The notes: generated by a model not told the origin, from the sequence alone. A stretch of DNA of 64,000 bases from Epiperipatus broadwayi (GCA_028023455.1 JAQFVV010012394.1:24935053-24999052), one strand, 5' to 3'; positions 24,263 through 37,295 are shown, counted from the first letter of the stretch. Numbers and translations: made by a program.

Positions 24263-25660
24263 GAACATAACTTGAGACAGTCACAATACATAAGGCTATT
24301 TGAAAATTTCTTTTAATAAGATTGGCTCTATAATTGGATAAGTAATGATCAACTTTTAGCAAGAACTTAGCATATGGGTCTTGTAAATCCATACTGATAA
24401 ATATAGTGATGTAGCAAACCACACTATATTTAACTATGTGATTTAAATTATACACTATCCAAAGTAAAATGTAAACAAACAAGCAAAAGTGTAAATAAAT
24501 AAATAAAAAACTTAAAATTCACAAGGTTTAATACTCAGCTACCATTTTTTCTTTTCTGAACTGAATGTGTATAAATTGCATATATTATTAAAATATCTTT
24601 AGTTTATAATAAATCACATATATTTAGTCTTTCTTTATTTTTGAATTTGATATACAATATTTTTCACAATGAAATATTTTTAAAAGTAAAAGGTTTACAA
24701 AATTTCAAAAGAGTGAATCTACCGTTTCTATGTGAGGGAAAAGTTATTGAAAAAAATATTGCCTAATGCATATTTTTCTATTTATTTTAAAGATAAAAAT
24801 ATGGTATGAGTTTAGTTTTTTTTTGGTATGCGTATATTTACCAGGTTGGCAAGGACCAAAGCTCTTTCTGTTCACTTATACACTTTCCAGGTTCATACAA
24901 TTTTTTTTCCAATTTTATATTAAAGAATATGTGTTAGTTGTTAACTTAAATATAATTTATAAATTTATTAAAAATTCTATTCAAAATGTTTATTGAAAGA
25001 TTTTATTTTATTTATGTTTTAACGTGTAAACACAACACGCTAGAATCATTTTTGTATCTTGTCAGCATCTTTCTTTTTGTCACTATCATTTTGTTTACAG
25101 ACTATTTTTATTCATATTTGTTTGTAATAATAAGTCACTATGTATACTTAATAAAAAAAAATATTTACTAAGTGAAAATATTATAAAAAAATTTGCCATA
25201 AAATTGTTTTTCTTTAAAATAATAATTAAAAACAACACTGGAAATAGTAAATACCATTGCTTGTTTTTAGCCATTTTATTTTAGACATTTACTGAATGTG
25301 CTTGAAATTGTATAATTGAACAGAATCTACTTCTGCCATTATCAAACGTAAATACACGATTACCTTTTTATTATTATTCTAACACAAACACAGTAAAATA
25401 AAATAAATATGGTACTGATATAGTATGCACTCGGTGGCCATTTTGAATTGTAAAACACCCAAAAACATCTGGGTTATATATAGAATATAACAAATTAAAA
25501 AACAAGTGAAAAAAAGAAAACAACAAAAAAGTTGTCTCAGTGAACTTAAAAATTTTTTAATAAAAAAAAAGGTTTTGATGTTTTTAAAAAAGATTTAAAA
25601 ATATTAAAAAAAAAACAGAAAAAAAACAGGTATATTGATCAAAATGGAAGTTGTTTTAAT
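24263..25660. other. Unassigned AT-rich DNA
   Basis: No supported gene; low-complexity A/T runs throughout. Confidence 0.4.
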
Positions 25661-27065
25661 TTCAAAAGCTGTTTATAAAGGATGGAAAGTGATAAGAGAA
25701 GAAAGGGTTTTGCTGCCATGGAAGCAAAAGGAGAAAAAACGAGGTTTTGTTGGATCAGGAGGACTAAAAGAAAAAATTTGGTCCGGGTTTTACTTGTTTT
25801 GGTGGTCGGACAACTGTCCTCCTCCTTTTTTAAAGTGAGGTGATACAGAACAGACAGATTCCTCCAAAATATCAGCGTCTTCCAGGAAAGTCTGTGGGAT
25901 GAGGATGATTTCAAGAATAGACTCTTGTTAAAATCATAACTTATTAAGAACTTTAAAGATTGATAAGTAAATTTAAATTTTATAAAAAGACTTTTCTCGG
26001 TTTGTGTCACTCATTGATAATGAAAAATTTTATATATGTTTGGTGAAAAAATCTTCTTTATATTTTTGTATTGTTTTATTGTTTAAATTTTAATGGGAAA
26101 TTTCGGTTGGGATAGTTGTAGTTGTGGGTTGATATGTTGGGTTTTCTTCGTTGAATTTGTCATTCCTGCCTCTTGATGAATGTATGGGATTTGAATATTC
26201 CCTATGAAGTGGTTTCGATGCTTTGTATTTTGATCGGTTGTGTTTAATTTGGAATGTTTTGTGGAATCTGTGGTGTCTGTCTCAATTTTAAAACAAATTT
26301 TTAAAATTCATTTGGGCGTCTAAATGTAACTAGTCGGGGGAATGGATATAGATTTGAAGTTTATTAGGGAGGATATCTTAGGTTATTTGTGTCTTGTTGA
26401 ATTGGGTCAATGGATTGGATGTATTTGTGAATTAGTAGTGTAGTATGGTTTCTCCATCATCCCCCCCCTTTGTTGGATGGTTGAGTGGAAAAGGATCTCC
26501 TTCCTATGGAGTTTTTATTTTATTGTTCTTCTTGCTATACGCTATTCCTGTATTAGACAAGAGTCATGTTTTCTCAAACTATATTGTTCAGGGTCTTCCT
26601 GACAGATTTCTTTGTGTGTTGTAATTTCTGCTACATTGAATAATAAATGTATCGGATGGATTGTGAGTTTGCTGGTTTTGCCTAAGGTTAAATAGGGATA
26701 GAATGTTTTATTTTCAAATGAGTCTTGTAGTCTTTCTATGACAATCTAAATAAAAAAAATTAAAATCATTGAAATTTATGTAAATGTAAATTTAAAGAAT
26801 AATAAGAATATAAAAATCTAAAAATGTTAAACTATTCTCGGTTTAAATGTTTTATATGTGAAATAAATATTTTATGTGTTATTTCTGGGTGGTTTTTCTT
26901 TTATATTTAAGATATAAATTAGTTATATTTTATTTCTCTGTCCTGGCTTGTTGGGTCATCAAATTAAAAAAAAAAAAATTTTTTTTTTTTTTCTGTTCTC
27001 TTATAAATTTTTCTGGGTTCAAATGCTAGATGGGCTTGAGTACGTTAGTCATATTCTCCGGTGTT
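25660..27065 (+). repeat. Large direct repeat, copy 1 (~1.4 kb)
   Basis: Matches 27767-29525 from AAAAGCTGTTTA to GTCATATTCTCCGG. Long stretches are identical (for example the 80 or so bases from about 26745), but this copy is about 350 bases shorter because of dozens of 1-4 base gaps. No open frame is shared by both copies, so it is not a gene duplication that I can recognise. Contains an A-run/T-run palindrome at about 26965-26993. Confidence 0.85.
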
Positions 27066-27766
27066 CAAACTGTCCACTTCTTTAATAAACAGTCTGAGAA
27101 TTTTAAAAGGGAATCATGGTAAATTTTTCTGAAAATTATATAGATATATGTTTTGTATTAACGTAAAGTTATAGTTTAAATTTTGTGTAAAAGGTACCCA
27201 GTAAGAAAAATTGGTTGTAAGAGAAATGAGGAATAAAAAGTAATAAATAAAGTAATTAATAAATATAATCATAATTTTTTTTAAAAAGTCTTGTTTAAAA
27301 TTTATCGTTTAGTCAACTTTTTTTTTATCATTATATTTGTAATTACTGTTTTGTCCTTTTGAAATTTCATATATAACAAATTTGTGTAACGTAATTACTA
27401 ACACTAAGTAAATTCTTTTTTTTTTTTTTTTAATGTTTTTATTTTTTTGAGGAAGTTTACTGATATGTAACGATATATAAATATGTCGTTACATTAATTT
27501 AAAATAAAAACTTAAAAGTTCGCAAATAAAAGTAAAAAACTAAACGCTAAAATTAAAAATGTTTGTTATACGTATATACATTCGCACAGATGCTAAACTT
27601 TAAAAATATTTTTTTTAATAAATAAAAAAAGGTATTTGAATGTATTTTTTATAAAAAAAGATTTATAAAAATATTTTAATAAAAAAATAACGTAAGTTAA
27701 AATAAAAACAGGTATTAATTAATTCCTGTAATCTATAAATGGAAATGATTGTTTATTAATTATCTA
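27066..27766. other. Spacer between the two large repeat copies
   Basis: AT-rich with homopolymer runs, including 15 T around 27417-27431. Nothing supported. Confidence 0.4.
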
Positions 27767-29525
27767 AAAGCTGTTTAATTAAAAAGTCAGATGGAAAGTT
27801 AGATAAGAGAAGAAAGGGATTTTAGCTTGACCAATGGAAGCCAAATAAAGGCCCGGACCATAACGAAAAAACAGAACAGTGACGTTTTTGTTCATGGAAT
27901 CCATAGGAGGACTATAAAAAGAAAAAATATTGAGTTCCAGTCAGCTTTTTCCAACTTGATTTTGGTGAGTCTGGCGACAAGACGCACTTGTCGTCCTCAC
28001 TCACTTATTTTAAAAATGCAAAGACTGTGATACCAGAACAGAACCAGCAAATGCTACCTCCAAAATGTCAGACCGGTCTTCCAGGAAAGTCTCCGTGGGA
28101 ATTGCCAACGGGAACATGGACTCTTATACCGTAAGCAATAGAACTGAACAGTTGTTAAAATCATAACATTAATTAAGAACTTTAAAGATTGATAAGTAAA
28201 TTTAAATTTTATAAAAAGAACTTTTCTCGGACTTATGTGTCAACTCAATTGATAATGAAAAATTTTATATATGTTTGCGTTTGATAAAAAAAAAAATCAT
28301 TTCCATTTATTATTTATTGTATTGATATTTATTGTTTAAATTTTAAATGAGGAAATTTCAGGTTGGGTATAGACGTTGCATAGATTCGTTAGCGGTTGAT
28401 AATGTTGTGGTTTTCACATTCGATTGAAATATATGTCAATGATATCACTGCAAGCATCTTACGATGAATGCTAATGGGATTTGAATATTCCCTATGCAAG
28501 TGACGTTTATCGATGACTTTGTATTTTGATCGGTTGTGTTTAATTTGGAATGTTTTTGACCGTGGAATCTGTGCAGCTGATCTGTACTCAACATTTTAAA
28601 ACAAATTTTATAAAATTCATTTGTGCGAACGTATCTAAATGTTAAACTTAAGTCGGGCGTGAATAACTATATAGATTTGTAAAGTTATATTAGGGGAGGA
28701 TAATCTTAGGTTATTTGTGTCGTTGTTGAATTGGGTCAATGGATTGGATGTATTTGTGTAATTAGTAGATGTAGTATGAGTTTCGCTACGTGCAGAATCG
28801 CTGTATACACCGCACCAACCCTTTGCCTATGGATGGGATTGTAAGTCGGCCAAAAGGATCGCGGTCCCTTCCTATGGAGTTTTTATTTTATTGTTCTTCT
28901 TGCTATACAGACGTCATATTCCTGTATTAGACAAGAGTCAATGTTTTCTCAAACTATATTGTTCAGATGTCCATTCCTGACAGTATAGTATCTTTGTGCT
29001 GTTGTATTTTCATGCTACATTGAATACATAAATGTATCGGATGGATTGATGCCAGTTTGACTGCGAATTTTAGCCTAAGGTTAAATAGGGATAGAATGTT
29101 TTATTTTCAAATGCAGATCTATGTAGTCTATTCATACTTGACAATCTAAATAAAAAAAATTAAAATCATTGAAATTTATGTAAATGTAAATTTAAAGAAT
29201 AATAAGAATATAAAAATCTAAAAAATGTTAAACCTATTCCTCGAGTTTAGAATGATTTTATATGTGCGTAAATAAATATTTTTATGTGTTAATTTCTGGC
29301 AGTGGCTTTTATTCTTTTATATTTAAGATATAAAATTAAGTTATATTTTATTATCTCTGCTACTCACTGAGCTAGTGACTTGGGCTAACGACCGGAATCA
29401 AAATTAAAAAAAAAAAAAAATTTTTTTTTTTTTTTTATCTGCCTACTTTATAAATTTTTCTAGGTTCAAATGCCTAGATGGCGCCCCGTAGTGCAGATAA
29501 CGTTAAGTCATATTCTCCGGATCGT
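27767..29525 (+). repeat. Large direct repeat, copy 2 (~1.75 kb)
   Basis: The longer partner of 25660-27065. Differences from copy 1 are mainly extra 1-4 base pieces in this copy, often including C or G, while AT-rich runs are almost unchanged. A GC-richer stretch at about 28790-28870 is poorly alignable in copy 1. See findings for the assembly-artefact explanation. Confidence 0.85.
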
Positions 29526-30495
29526 TACAATATATATGTGTATTTTGAACTTGCATTTCAATAAACAATATGTAGTCTATTCTAATCAATGTCAATAAAC
29601 AAAATATGAACAATTATATACTATTCCTTTGAACCCAAAGGTGCCTTGAAACAAAATATAGTATAATTCATAATTTCACTATATTAGCAAAAATCGTTTC
29701 TTTTTTTCAATTGAGAGTGATATGAATTTAATATCAGATTTACAATCTGATCTTCTGAATTTTGACCTCACCTTGCTGAACTGCTCTAAAATTACTGCCA
29801 ACACACACCTTTATTTTTTTAAAAAGAACCCTAATCTGAATCTTCCATCTGATCAAATCATTAGTTTTATAATTACTGCATTAAGCCTTGACTAGTTGAT
29901 TTACTTTTTACAAAAAAGGTTTTTTTTTCTAAAAAAAATTATCTATACATTAATTGAAAAATTGCCTTATTTCTTCAGATATAATAATCCTAATCTCTTT
30001 TTGTTTTTTGTTTTTTTGTACTTTAAAAACAAAACATTTTATTTATATATTAATTAAAAAATAGCTTTTAATTTTTTCAAAGATAAAGATCTTAAATTTT
30101 TTTTGTTTTGTAATTTTTTTGTTTTTTATTTTTTTAAAAAAAAAAAAACTATCCTACTTATAAACCAGATTTTAATAGTTTTTGCTGTTGTTGTTGTTTC
30201 AAAAATAAAGTACATTAAAATAATGAACTATACACACAAAAAAATATTCTTACTTTTTTCCTCCTACTTTTTACAGCTTTCTTTTTTAAAATAATTTTAT
30301 TTGACCTATAGGCGAATACAAAGAAAACAAGAATTAACTAGGTGAGGTTAGGATGTATATACAAAGAAGGAATGATCCAAAAGTCAGTAGAATACAAAAT
30401 GAGTGTTAGTGAAGCCCTGTTTTGGTGAGCTATGGTTGGAGGGTTTTATTAAATCTTAATAGTTATTTTCATATAAATTATTTAGGGTTGCTTGG
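29526..30495. other. Unassigned AT-rich DNA
   Basis: Homopolymer-rich; no supported gene. Confidence 0.4.
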
Positions 30496-30690
30496 TCAGG
30501 TGCTGTTTAAGCCAGTTGTGAATTCCCAGGTTAATATGGCCAGATATGGATCTGTCTCTCTCTTGTCTGTTTCTTTGATATTTTTAATTATGTTGAGGAA
30601 GCAGTCATTAAGTTCATCAGACACTGAAATCAGGCTTGCCACATACATAATTTTGCCGTCTGGTTGACCAGATGCAAGGTGATTTTTTAA
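30496..30690 (-). CDS. Small unrecognised open frame, possible exon or gene relic
   Basis: The minus strand is open for about 60 codons and reads like a folded protein: GQPDGKIMYVASLISVSDEL, then NDCFLNIIKNIKETDKRETD, then PYLAILTWEFTTGLNS and a stop at 30496-30498. An in-frame ATG is at 30646-30648. Base composition is less AT-biased than the flanks. A CAG that could serve as an acceptor lies inside, before ACGGC (30664), but I see no clear donor. I do not recognise the family. The plus strand is also open here for 81 codons, which weakens the case. It could be a terminal exon, a processed pseudogene or chance. Confidence 0.3.
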   Translation of the reverse strand, partial: LKNHLASGQPDGKIMYVASLISVSDELNDCFLNIIKNIKETDKRETDPYLAILTWEFTTGLNST

Positions 30691-30869
30691 AAATTATTTT
30701 TTACAGCTTTACTCAATAAAATAAAACATATTATTATCTCTCAAATTTGTCATGCTATCATTTCATGTATATAAATCTTAACATACCTAAATTCTTATCT
30801 AACATTAGATTATCCTAGAGCTAATATGAGATGAAATAATTATTTTCAATATATATTATTAATTAAATA

Positions 30870-31500
30870 CCTCTATTAATGTTATTTATTTATGCTGTCT
30901 TTGGAAAATAATGATTTATATGGGGCAAGGTTTGATGAAATTCCAGCTAACTTCTTGTAAGAACATATTTCTGTCAATAAAACCTGATAGGTAAGATCAC
31001 ATCAAACATAACTCTGTTTCCATTTAAATAGACTCATAATGTACAATTTAATATTAAAGTTTGAATGTGAATTTTAACAGTAATGTTGATTGATAATATA
31101 GAGCTTATAATCCAATTAAAATATTGTTTTTTTAAATAAATATCTTAAATACGAAATTATTAATTAATTAAATATTTCAAATATATAATTTATTGATGTT
31201 ATTTATTTATGCCCTCTATAAAAACTTTCTATTCCTACATATGACAGTTTGATTAAAATCATTAATTGAATCTTTTACAAATCATGTGTTTCTGTCAATC
31301 AAACATGACTACATCAGTTTTTCAGAAGATCAGTTAAATTCACAACATAATCAACTCTGGCTTCTATATAAATATACTTGATATTAAGGTTTGAATCTGA
31401 ATTTTAGCTGAAATTTAACTAAAACTTTCTTTGCATTCATTTAATGTTAATAAACAAGGCAAATCCTATAATCCAACTCATTTTATATATATGTGATTTT
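30870..31500 (+). repeat. Two diverged tandem copies, ~320-bp unit
   Basis: GTTATTTATTTATGC at about 30879 recurs at about 31198, and later blocks recur in the same order (TTTCTGTCAAT, TTAAAGTTTGAAT or TTAAGGTTTGAAT, CTATAATCCAA). The copies have diverged too much for a recent duplication. No coding capacity. Confidence 0.6.
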
Positions 31501-32555
31501 ATTTGTAAAACAAGTCAATGTATATACCATAATAACAATTCACTAGTTAGACTTGTACAGTCACTTTAATAAACTTGTAAATAAAACCTCATATAAATGT
31601 CAATATATTAAATAAAAAATGATCCCACTTTTATTTAACCACTCTATGTTAAAAGGTAGATAAATAGACACTGACATGAAAAAATAAATATTATTTACAT
31701 GTTTATTAAAATGACTATATAAAATCAGACTTATGAATTATTATTACAGTATCAGCATTCATTCTTATTTATTTATAAATAACATTGTATATTCTGAACA
31801 ATACATATTTAGTAACTATAATTTGTTTATGTGCTATGTAAATGTTAGCAGCAATATCTCATACAGCTCCTAGAAAAAGTATGTTTTATATAAATGCATT
31901 CCAAATTTGATTTTTTTTATATATTATAAGCATTATGTACAATAACTATTAAGATATTTGTGTAAGAAAATTTTAAATATATAACTGAATTCTGTTGATC
32001 ACTTTTTTACAAATAGTTATTATAATGAAATAAATTTGCTTTTTATTAATTGTAAGCATTAGTTACAATAAATATTAGATATTTATCTAAAAAATAGGAC
32101 AAAATAGCAATAATTTGTGAAAAATGAAAAGTATATACTTCCATACAGATTGCAAGTGATATAAGATACCACTAAATCTGAAAAACAGTGCATAAAATTT
32201 AGTCTGTGTGAGCTAAATTCAAATTAATTTGATTATTTGAGATTAAGGCATTTGAACATTTATACCATCACATATTGGTTGTAGCCATTATAGATTAAAA
32301 GAATTAGAATTTATATCATTATTATTTGAAACTGTAACCTGTTTTTTAATTTCTTTTGAATTTCATTATTTGATTTATTTACAACATAACAATGCAGTGG
32401 TTAGATAAAGTGCACTTTTTTATCCAACTATTAAATTGATATAAAAAAGTGGGCATTACTTACAAGTTTATTAAAATAATTCTGTAGGTCTGATCATAAC
32501 TTATTGCTATACTATGCATATTTAAATATACTTGTTCATGAATAAAATTATAATT
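31501..32555. other. Unassigned AT-rich DNA
   Basis: A roughly 120-base block with TAAGCATTA(T/G)TTACAATAA occurs twice, near 31928 and 32050. Nothing else supported. Confidence 0.4.
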
Positions 32556-32848
32556 GTGACAAACTTTCCATACAGTAGTCCCACCCAGAGCAAGCCATAG
32601 TAATCAATGGATGCAATAAGATTTGAGGATTAGTAGACACTAGATACAGATTTTATGTCCAAACCTTTTTGCATAAAGTAGACTGGAAATATTGGGTTAG
32701 TAGGTACTAGATACAGATTTCATGCACAAACCTTGCATCCATTGATTACTATGGCTTGCACTGGGTAACACTACTATATAGAAAGTTTGTCATTGTTTTA
32801 ACAGCTTGTGTAATCATAGAAAATGGTGATCATATGATGTTTAATGAT
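32556..32848 (+). mobile_element. Family A foldback element, short
   Basis: Left arm GTGACAAACTTTCCATACAG, right arm ending in the complete terminus GTGATCATATGATGTTTAATG. The arms pair over about 100 bases. The ribozyme region is missing. The left end is truncated relative to the right, as in other copies. Confidence 0.75.
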
Positions 32849-33560
32849 TTTTAATAAGATTATATTCTTAGCTTTATATATTTAATAGCCATAATTTATT
32901 AAAATTGTTAGAGTATTTGTCCACAATGTTTACCAGTTGAAAGTGACTGGTTCTCTCTCCAAGATTCCTGCAATGTCATTTCTGAATCAATGTATGCATT
33001 GTGTAATGGCATAGCTTAGGTATTCACTCCAAAAATTTTCAAGCACTAACATATCTGGGTCATGAGTTATGATGGGCTGTTTACCACTTTTGCGATTCAT
33101 TTTCATTGCTTTTCCCACCATCATGAAATCTTACAAAGCATTTCATATCACAATTCATAATTCAGACATGTTTGTGCCTTAAAATCTTTGTATAAAATAG
33201 GTAAACTCTAGTAGCACATGCATTGATTCAGACATGGTATTGCAGAAAACTTAAAGTAAAATCTGTCATCAGTCACCTTTTCATGGGGCATGCTGTAATA
33301 ATGTTCATATTTGTTTAAGAAGTGATATTATTCTCATTTAGTAAAACAAGTATTTATGTGCACAAATTTTTAACAATCTCTTATTTTACAAAAGTTTCAC
33401 ACATAGACTGTTTATTACCTATCAGTACTTATTATCTGTATGATTAGTATTTTTCTCCCAGAAGTGATATGTCTAGTTTTATTAAAATATGTAATATTAA
33501 TGTAAGCAATAATATCCCTTTTTTCATACACATATTCGATGCAACATCTTATTCTTGTTA
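32849..33560. other. Unassigned DNA
   Basis: Slightly less AT-rich between 32930 and 33300, but no open frame or motif that I recognise on either strand. Confidence 0.35.
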
Positions 33561-33570
33561 TTGTTTTATT

Positions 33571-33613
33571 TGCTTACAATTTCAACTATCCAGCAGTCTT
33601 CATCAGAGCTACA
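33571..33613 (-). ncRNA. Family D hammerhead-like motif
   Basis: Minus strand: GTAGCT, CTGATGA (complement at 33600-33606), a weak stem II (ACTG/TAGT), GAAA and TTGTAAGC. The inner stem I GCU/AGC pairs. Fits a hammerhead layout but stem II is imperfect, so support comes mainly from the related copies at 48214, 51178 and 39343. Confidence 0.45.
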
Positions 33614-34125
33614 AAATATGTACATGTATGTGAATGTAATCAAAACTGTAACAAATGAACCAATAATAAAAAATTATATATTGCATTAAATAAATATATA
33701 TAAGAAAAGGATATAATTGCTTTTATCAATAATGTCAATGCATATAAGTTAAAGAAAAAAGATTACAAGTATTATTTCAACCAGTGATTTTGATAATATT
33801 TAATTTACTGCACCGATAAATTCCCTTTGGCTTTAATAATTTGTCAAACCACCAGTAATATTCTGTCTAATTGCTATGAATGGTTAGCACAAATCTAATT
33901 TTGCAATTATCTTCATATTAATGTTTACTAAACTGATCTGCCATTTCTTCCACATCATAAATTGGTTAAACCAGTAAACATCACATGATCACCATTTCCT
34001 ATGCTTACACAAGCTGTTAAAACAGTGACAAACTCTCTATACAGCAGTGCCATCCAGTGCAAGTCATAGTAATCAATAGATGCAAGAGGGTTTGTGCATA
34101 AAATCCCTATCTAGTGCCTACTCAT

Positions 34126-34195
34126 CTAATATCCCCCAGACTAATTTCTAGATTGTGGCTTCCATCATTGAGAAGCCTTAGATGTGAAAGAACTG
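34126..34195 (-). ncRNA. Decayed family A hammerhead motif
   Basis: Complement of the family A ribozyme with CATCATT where TCATCAG complement is expected and ATTAGTC for CTAGTC. GAAA is present. Several core changes; presumably inactive. Confidence 0.45.
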
Positions 34196-34575
34196 CACTG
34201 TCTTAGTAGCTAATGCAACCCTCCAGAAGTCATCTTTTATCTTTTTAGGTAATCATAAAGCTGTGAAACCAAAATAAGGATAGATGTTTTTAATCCAAGC
34301 TCATTCACTTGTATAGTCATATAGACCTGAACCCAGTTCAGTATCTGTACAAATATATTGGTGTTTTGGGTTTTTTTAATGCCTATAGTCAGTCATCCCA
34401 TAGGTAGGAATAATAAACCACTAAATATCACATGATCATCATTTTCTGTGCTTACACAGGCTGTTAAAACAGTGACAAACTCTACATATAGTAGTGCCAG
34501 ACAGTAAAAGCCATAATAATCAATGAATGCAAGAAGGTTTGCATTAGTTGCTAAGATCTAGGTGCATGCTGTCAG

Positions 34576-34634
34576 ATTCATAGCTCATCACTGATGAAAG
34601 CCATAAATTAGAAACTAGTCTGGGGATCTTGGAT
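34576..34634 (+). ncRNA. Family A hammerhead, core intact, stem II weak
   Basis: CTGATGA (34591-34597), GAAA (34611-34614), CTAGTC with a GUC cleavage triplet at 34618-34620, TGGGG and TGGAT. Outer stem I pairs as AUUCA/UGGAU. Stem II is eroded (AGC opposite AUU). Both catalytic boxes are unchanged. Confidence 0.7.
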
Positions 34635-34735
34635 GAGTAGGCACTAGATGGAGATATAATGCACAAATCTTTTTGTATCCATTGATTAATATGGTTTTCA
34701 CTGAGTGTCACTATGGTATGGAGAATTTGACATCA

Positions 34736-35200
34736 TCATAAACTTGTACTAATTGTCTAAAACATTTAGTTACAGATCAGCACTAGGGAATGGGAATTGT
34801 TTATTATCACATATTTTCAGATGGATCTACTGTCAAAGTACAAAGACGAATCTAATTTTTGAAAGACAGAAAAAAATAATGTGCTAGTAAAGTTTAATTG
34901 TACCCTGACCTCCGGGTGTTATGAAAATAAATTTCCTGCTGTAATACATTGTTGATATCCAATAATATTTAGTTTCCCTGTTTTGAATCTTGATTACATC
35001 AGTTAAATTCTGTTTGTTTTTTTTTTTGCTGTGCATGAAATCAATTTATACAAGTACTAGTGTTTTTGTAAAAGTTTGTGATGAGAGCATTTTACTTGTA
35101 ATTATATTATGGTGGATTATTTCTGTCATTTAGGATTGTTAAATGTTTTTAAAAATTTTTATATTTTATCTATATAACTATATGAAATTTCTACTGCCTG
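34736..35200. other. Unassigned AT-rich DNA
   Basis: Includes, near 35065-35155, a block (AAAGTTTGTGATGAGAGC...GTAATTATATTATG) that recurs at 35575-35660 in front of the second SINE. Confidence 0.4.
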
Positions 35201-35204
35201 TTAT

Positions 35205-35500
35205 CTTTAACAGAATAGCTCAGTTGTTTAGAATGTTGTCTTAAATTCAATATTGTAGTTGTGGAGGGACTGTCCTACCACTGGCAGATGGCACTGCAAC
35301 ACCATCAACAACTGGCCAATTTTCTTGCTCTGATCATCCCAATAACATCTGAAAAAGGGAAGACAATAATACATTTGGAACATTGTGTTTTATACTAATC
35401 TGTGTGGTATTACTAATAGTTGAATATATTTGGAAAGTTTAAATAAAGTTTGAATGTTTCTAAAAACATTTCACAATTAATACTATACAATGAAAATAGT
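35205..35500 (+). mobile_element. tRNA-derived SINE, copy 1
   Basis: The head has an A-box-like AGCTCAGTTGTTTAGAATG. The body and tail contain GGGAAGACAATAATAC and GGTATTACTAATAGTTGAATAT, which recur near 37705-37760 and 63535-63605. The shared 3' part identifies a family; the tRNA-related head of this copy is eroded. Confidence 0.55.
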
Positions 35501-35639
35501 CTAATTACAACTACAATACCATCATCACAAATTTTCAGACAAGTTCTAAATGCTAAAATACTAATGTTTATCTGAAAGTTTGTAATGATGGCTTTAAGTT
35601 GTAATTATATTATGCTGTACAATTTTCATTATCTAGAAT

Positions 35640-35870
35640 TGTCAAATGTCTTCTCAAATTTTATTTAAACTTTTTAAATACTTTCAACTGTTAGTAATAT
35701 CACACAAGTTAGCAAGTGGTATTATTTTATTTTCAGGTGTTGCTTGTCTAATCACTGACACTACTAGCATAAGATTCAAACCTGAGATCTTTACATTTAT
35801 AAGTACTAAATTTAAGATGATACTTTAACCAACTAGCCATTAGTAGAATCCCTGTGATGGTTAGAATGTC
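35640..35870 (-). mobile_element. tRNA-derived SINE, copy 2
   Basis: The minus strand reads GGCTAGTTGGTTAAAGTA (A box) and about 50 bases later CTCAGGTTTGAATCT (B box), the spacing of a tRNA-like RNA polymerase III promoter. A close relative lies at 63310-63372. The anticodon arm is degraded, so I do not assign a parent tRNA. Confidence 0.65.
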
Positions 35871-36224
35871 ACCTTAAATGTTAATAAATCTAAAGATAGC
35901 TTTTATTCCCATAATAATACTGACACTAGCTGGGCTAGCATTATTTGAAAAAAAGGATAACAATCAACCCTTAAGCTATCAGCAATCCCAAACTATAGTC
36001 AAGGCAACCTCTTTTTTTATAAAGAAAGTGAAACTTTATTGAGTATAAAATGTTTTACAACGTAAATATTGATTTATATAGTGTAATATGGAGATTTGAA
36101 ATGACACATTGAATTTTTTTGTCCATAGCATTTCCAGAAATTGATCAACCCATGGAAACTCAAAGCATTAATCCACGAGAAGATTAACCATTAAAGACAA
36201 ATGAATGTTACAATTATGAATTAT

Positions 36225-37295
36225 TTGTAAAGTCTAGAGTTTAAATATGAGTAGCATTTTAGGAGTACAATATTGAGAAATTCAATTTGTGATAGATAAG
36301 TTGAGAATAGGAGAACAATTGGGAGATAACAACATTGGAAATAATAAATTTAAATAGGGTGAACCATTTGCAATTAAAATCATTGGCCAAACTGCAGCTT
36401 ACTTTACAATACTGGGATAAAATCGTTTATAACAATAACGCTAAAAAAAATGCTATGAATAGTGTTTTTTTCTTTTATGTGAATGAGAAAATCAACATTG
36501 GTAATGATCGCCCACAACATTCTCATCCAAACCCTCCCCCTCAAAGGAACCAGGATGTAGGCCTCTGGGGGGAGGGGTTCCCAACAACCAGACTCTCTCA
36601 TCCAATAAGCAAAGTTGAGTGTAATTAAAATTTCAATTAAAAAGTACAATTAGGAATTATTTTGAAAGTCTAGAGTTCAAATGTGAATAGTGTTTTAAGA
36701 GTCCAATATTGAAAAATCCAATTTGCGGTAGATAAGTTGAGAAATAGAAAAACATTTGGAAATGACATAAAATACGGACTCCATCAATATGCTGTTCAGT
36801 TCTTCCAAATGGCGTTGAATATCTTCACAAGAGAGCAATCCAAAATACTTTGGAAAGATTATGGAAAAACTATGGAGAACAAGGAAAAAAAATCCAAGCT
36901 TCAAAATGCCTCTGCCGAAAACAATCCATCATGAAAATCACATGAACAGCAAAAAACCAGTTCTATGAATAACAACATTGGAAGTAATAAAATTAAATAA
37001 GGTGAATCACTTGCAATTAAAATCATGAGGCCAAACTGCAACTTATTTTGCAATAATACATGGATAAAATCATTTACGACGATAACATTAAAAAATCGCC
37101 ATAAATAACGTTAATTTTCCTATCTTGTGAATGAGAAAAACCAACATTGGTAATGATCACAACAGCACTCTCATAACAGCCCCCTCTTAAAAGAACTAGG
37201 ATTTAGGTCCCTGGAGACCCTCCTCCCAACAACCGGTCTCTCTCATTCATTCAACAAAATTAAGTGCAATTAAAATTTTCATTAAAAGGTAAAAT
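36225..37295 (+). repeat. Interleaved direct duplication
   Basis: GTCTAGAGTT...ATAAGTTGAGAA occurs at about 36231 and 36668, and ATAACAACATTGGAA...CTCTCTCATTCA occurs at about 36326-36625 and 36960-37260. The copies differ by substitutions and indels. GC-richer stretches (CCTCCCCC at about 36533) belong to the repeat. No persistent open frame is shared, so coding is unlikely. Confidence 0.7.

Larger units (their letters stand above)
33972..34735 (-). mobile_element. Family A element: full unit, partial unit, inverted unit
   Basis: A minus-oriented unit starts AAACCAGTAAACATCACATG at about 33974. The same terminus recurs at about 34428 (AAACCACTAAATATCACATG), giving a unit length of about 454. 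The second unit stops near 34545 and continues as an inverted plus-strand piece to about 34735. This unit-unit-inverted layout is repeated at 40251 and 59873. A decayed hammerhead lies on the minus strand near 34126-34195 and an intact-core one on the plus strand at 34576. Confidence 0.82.
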
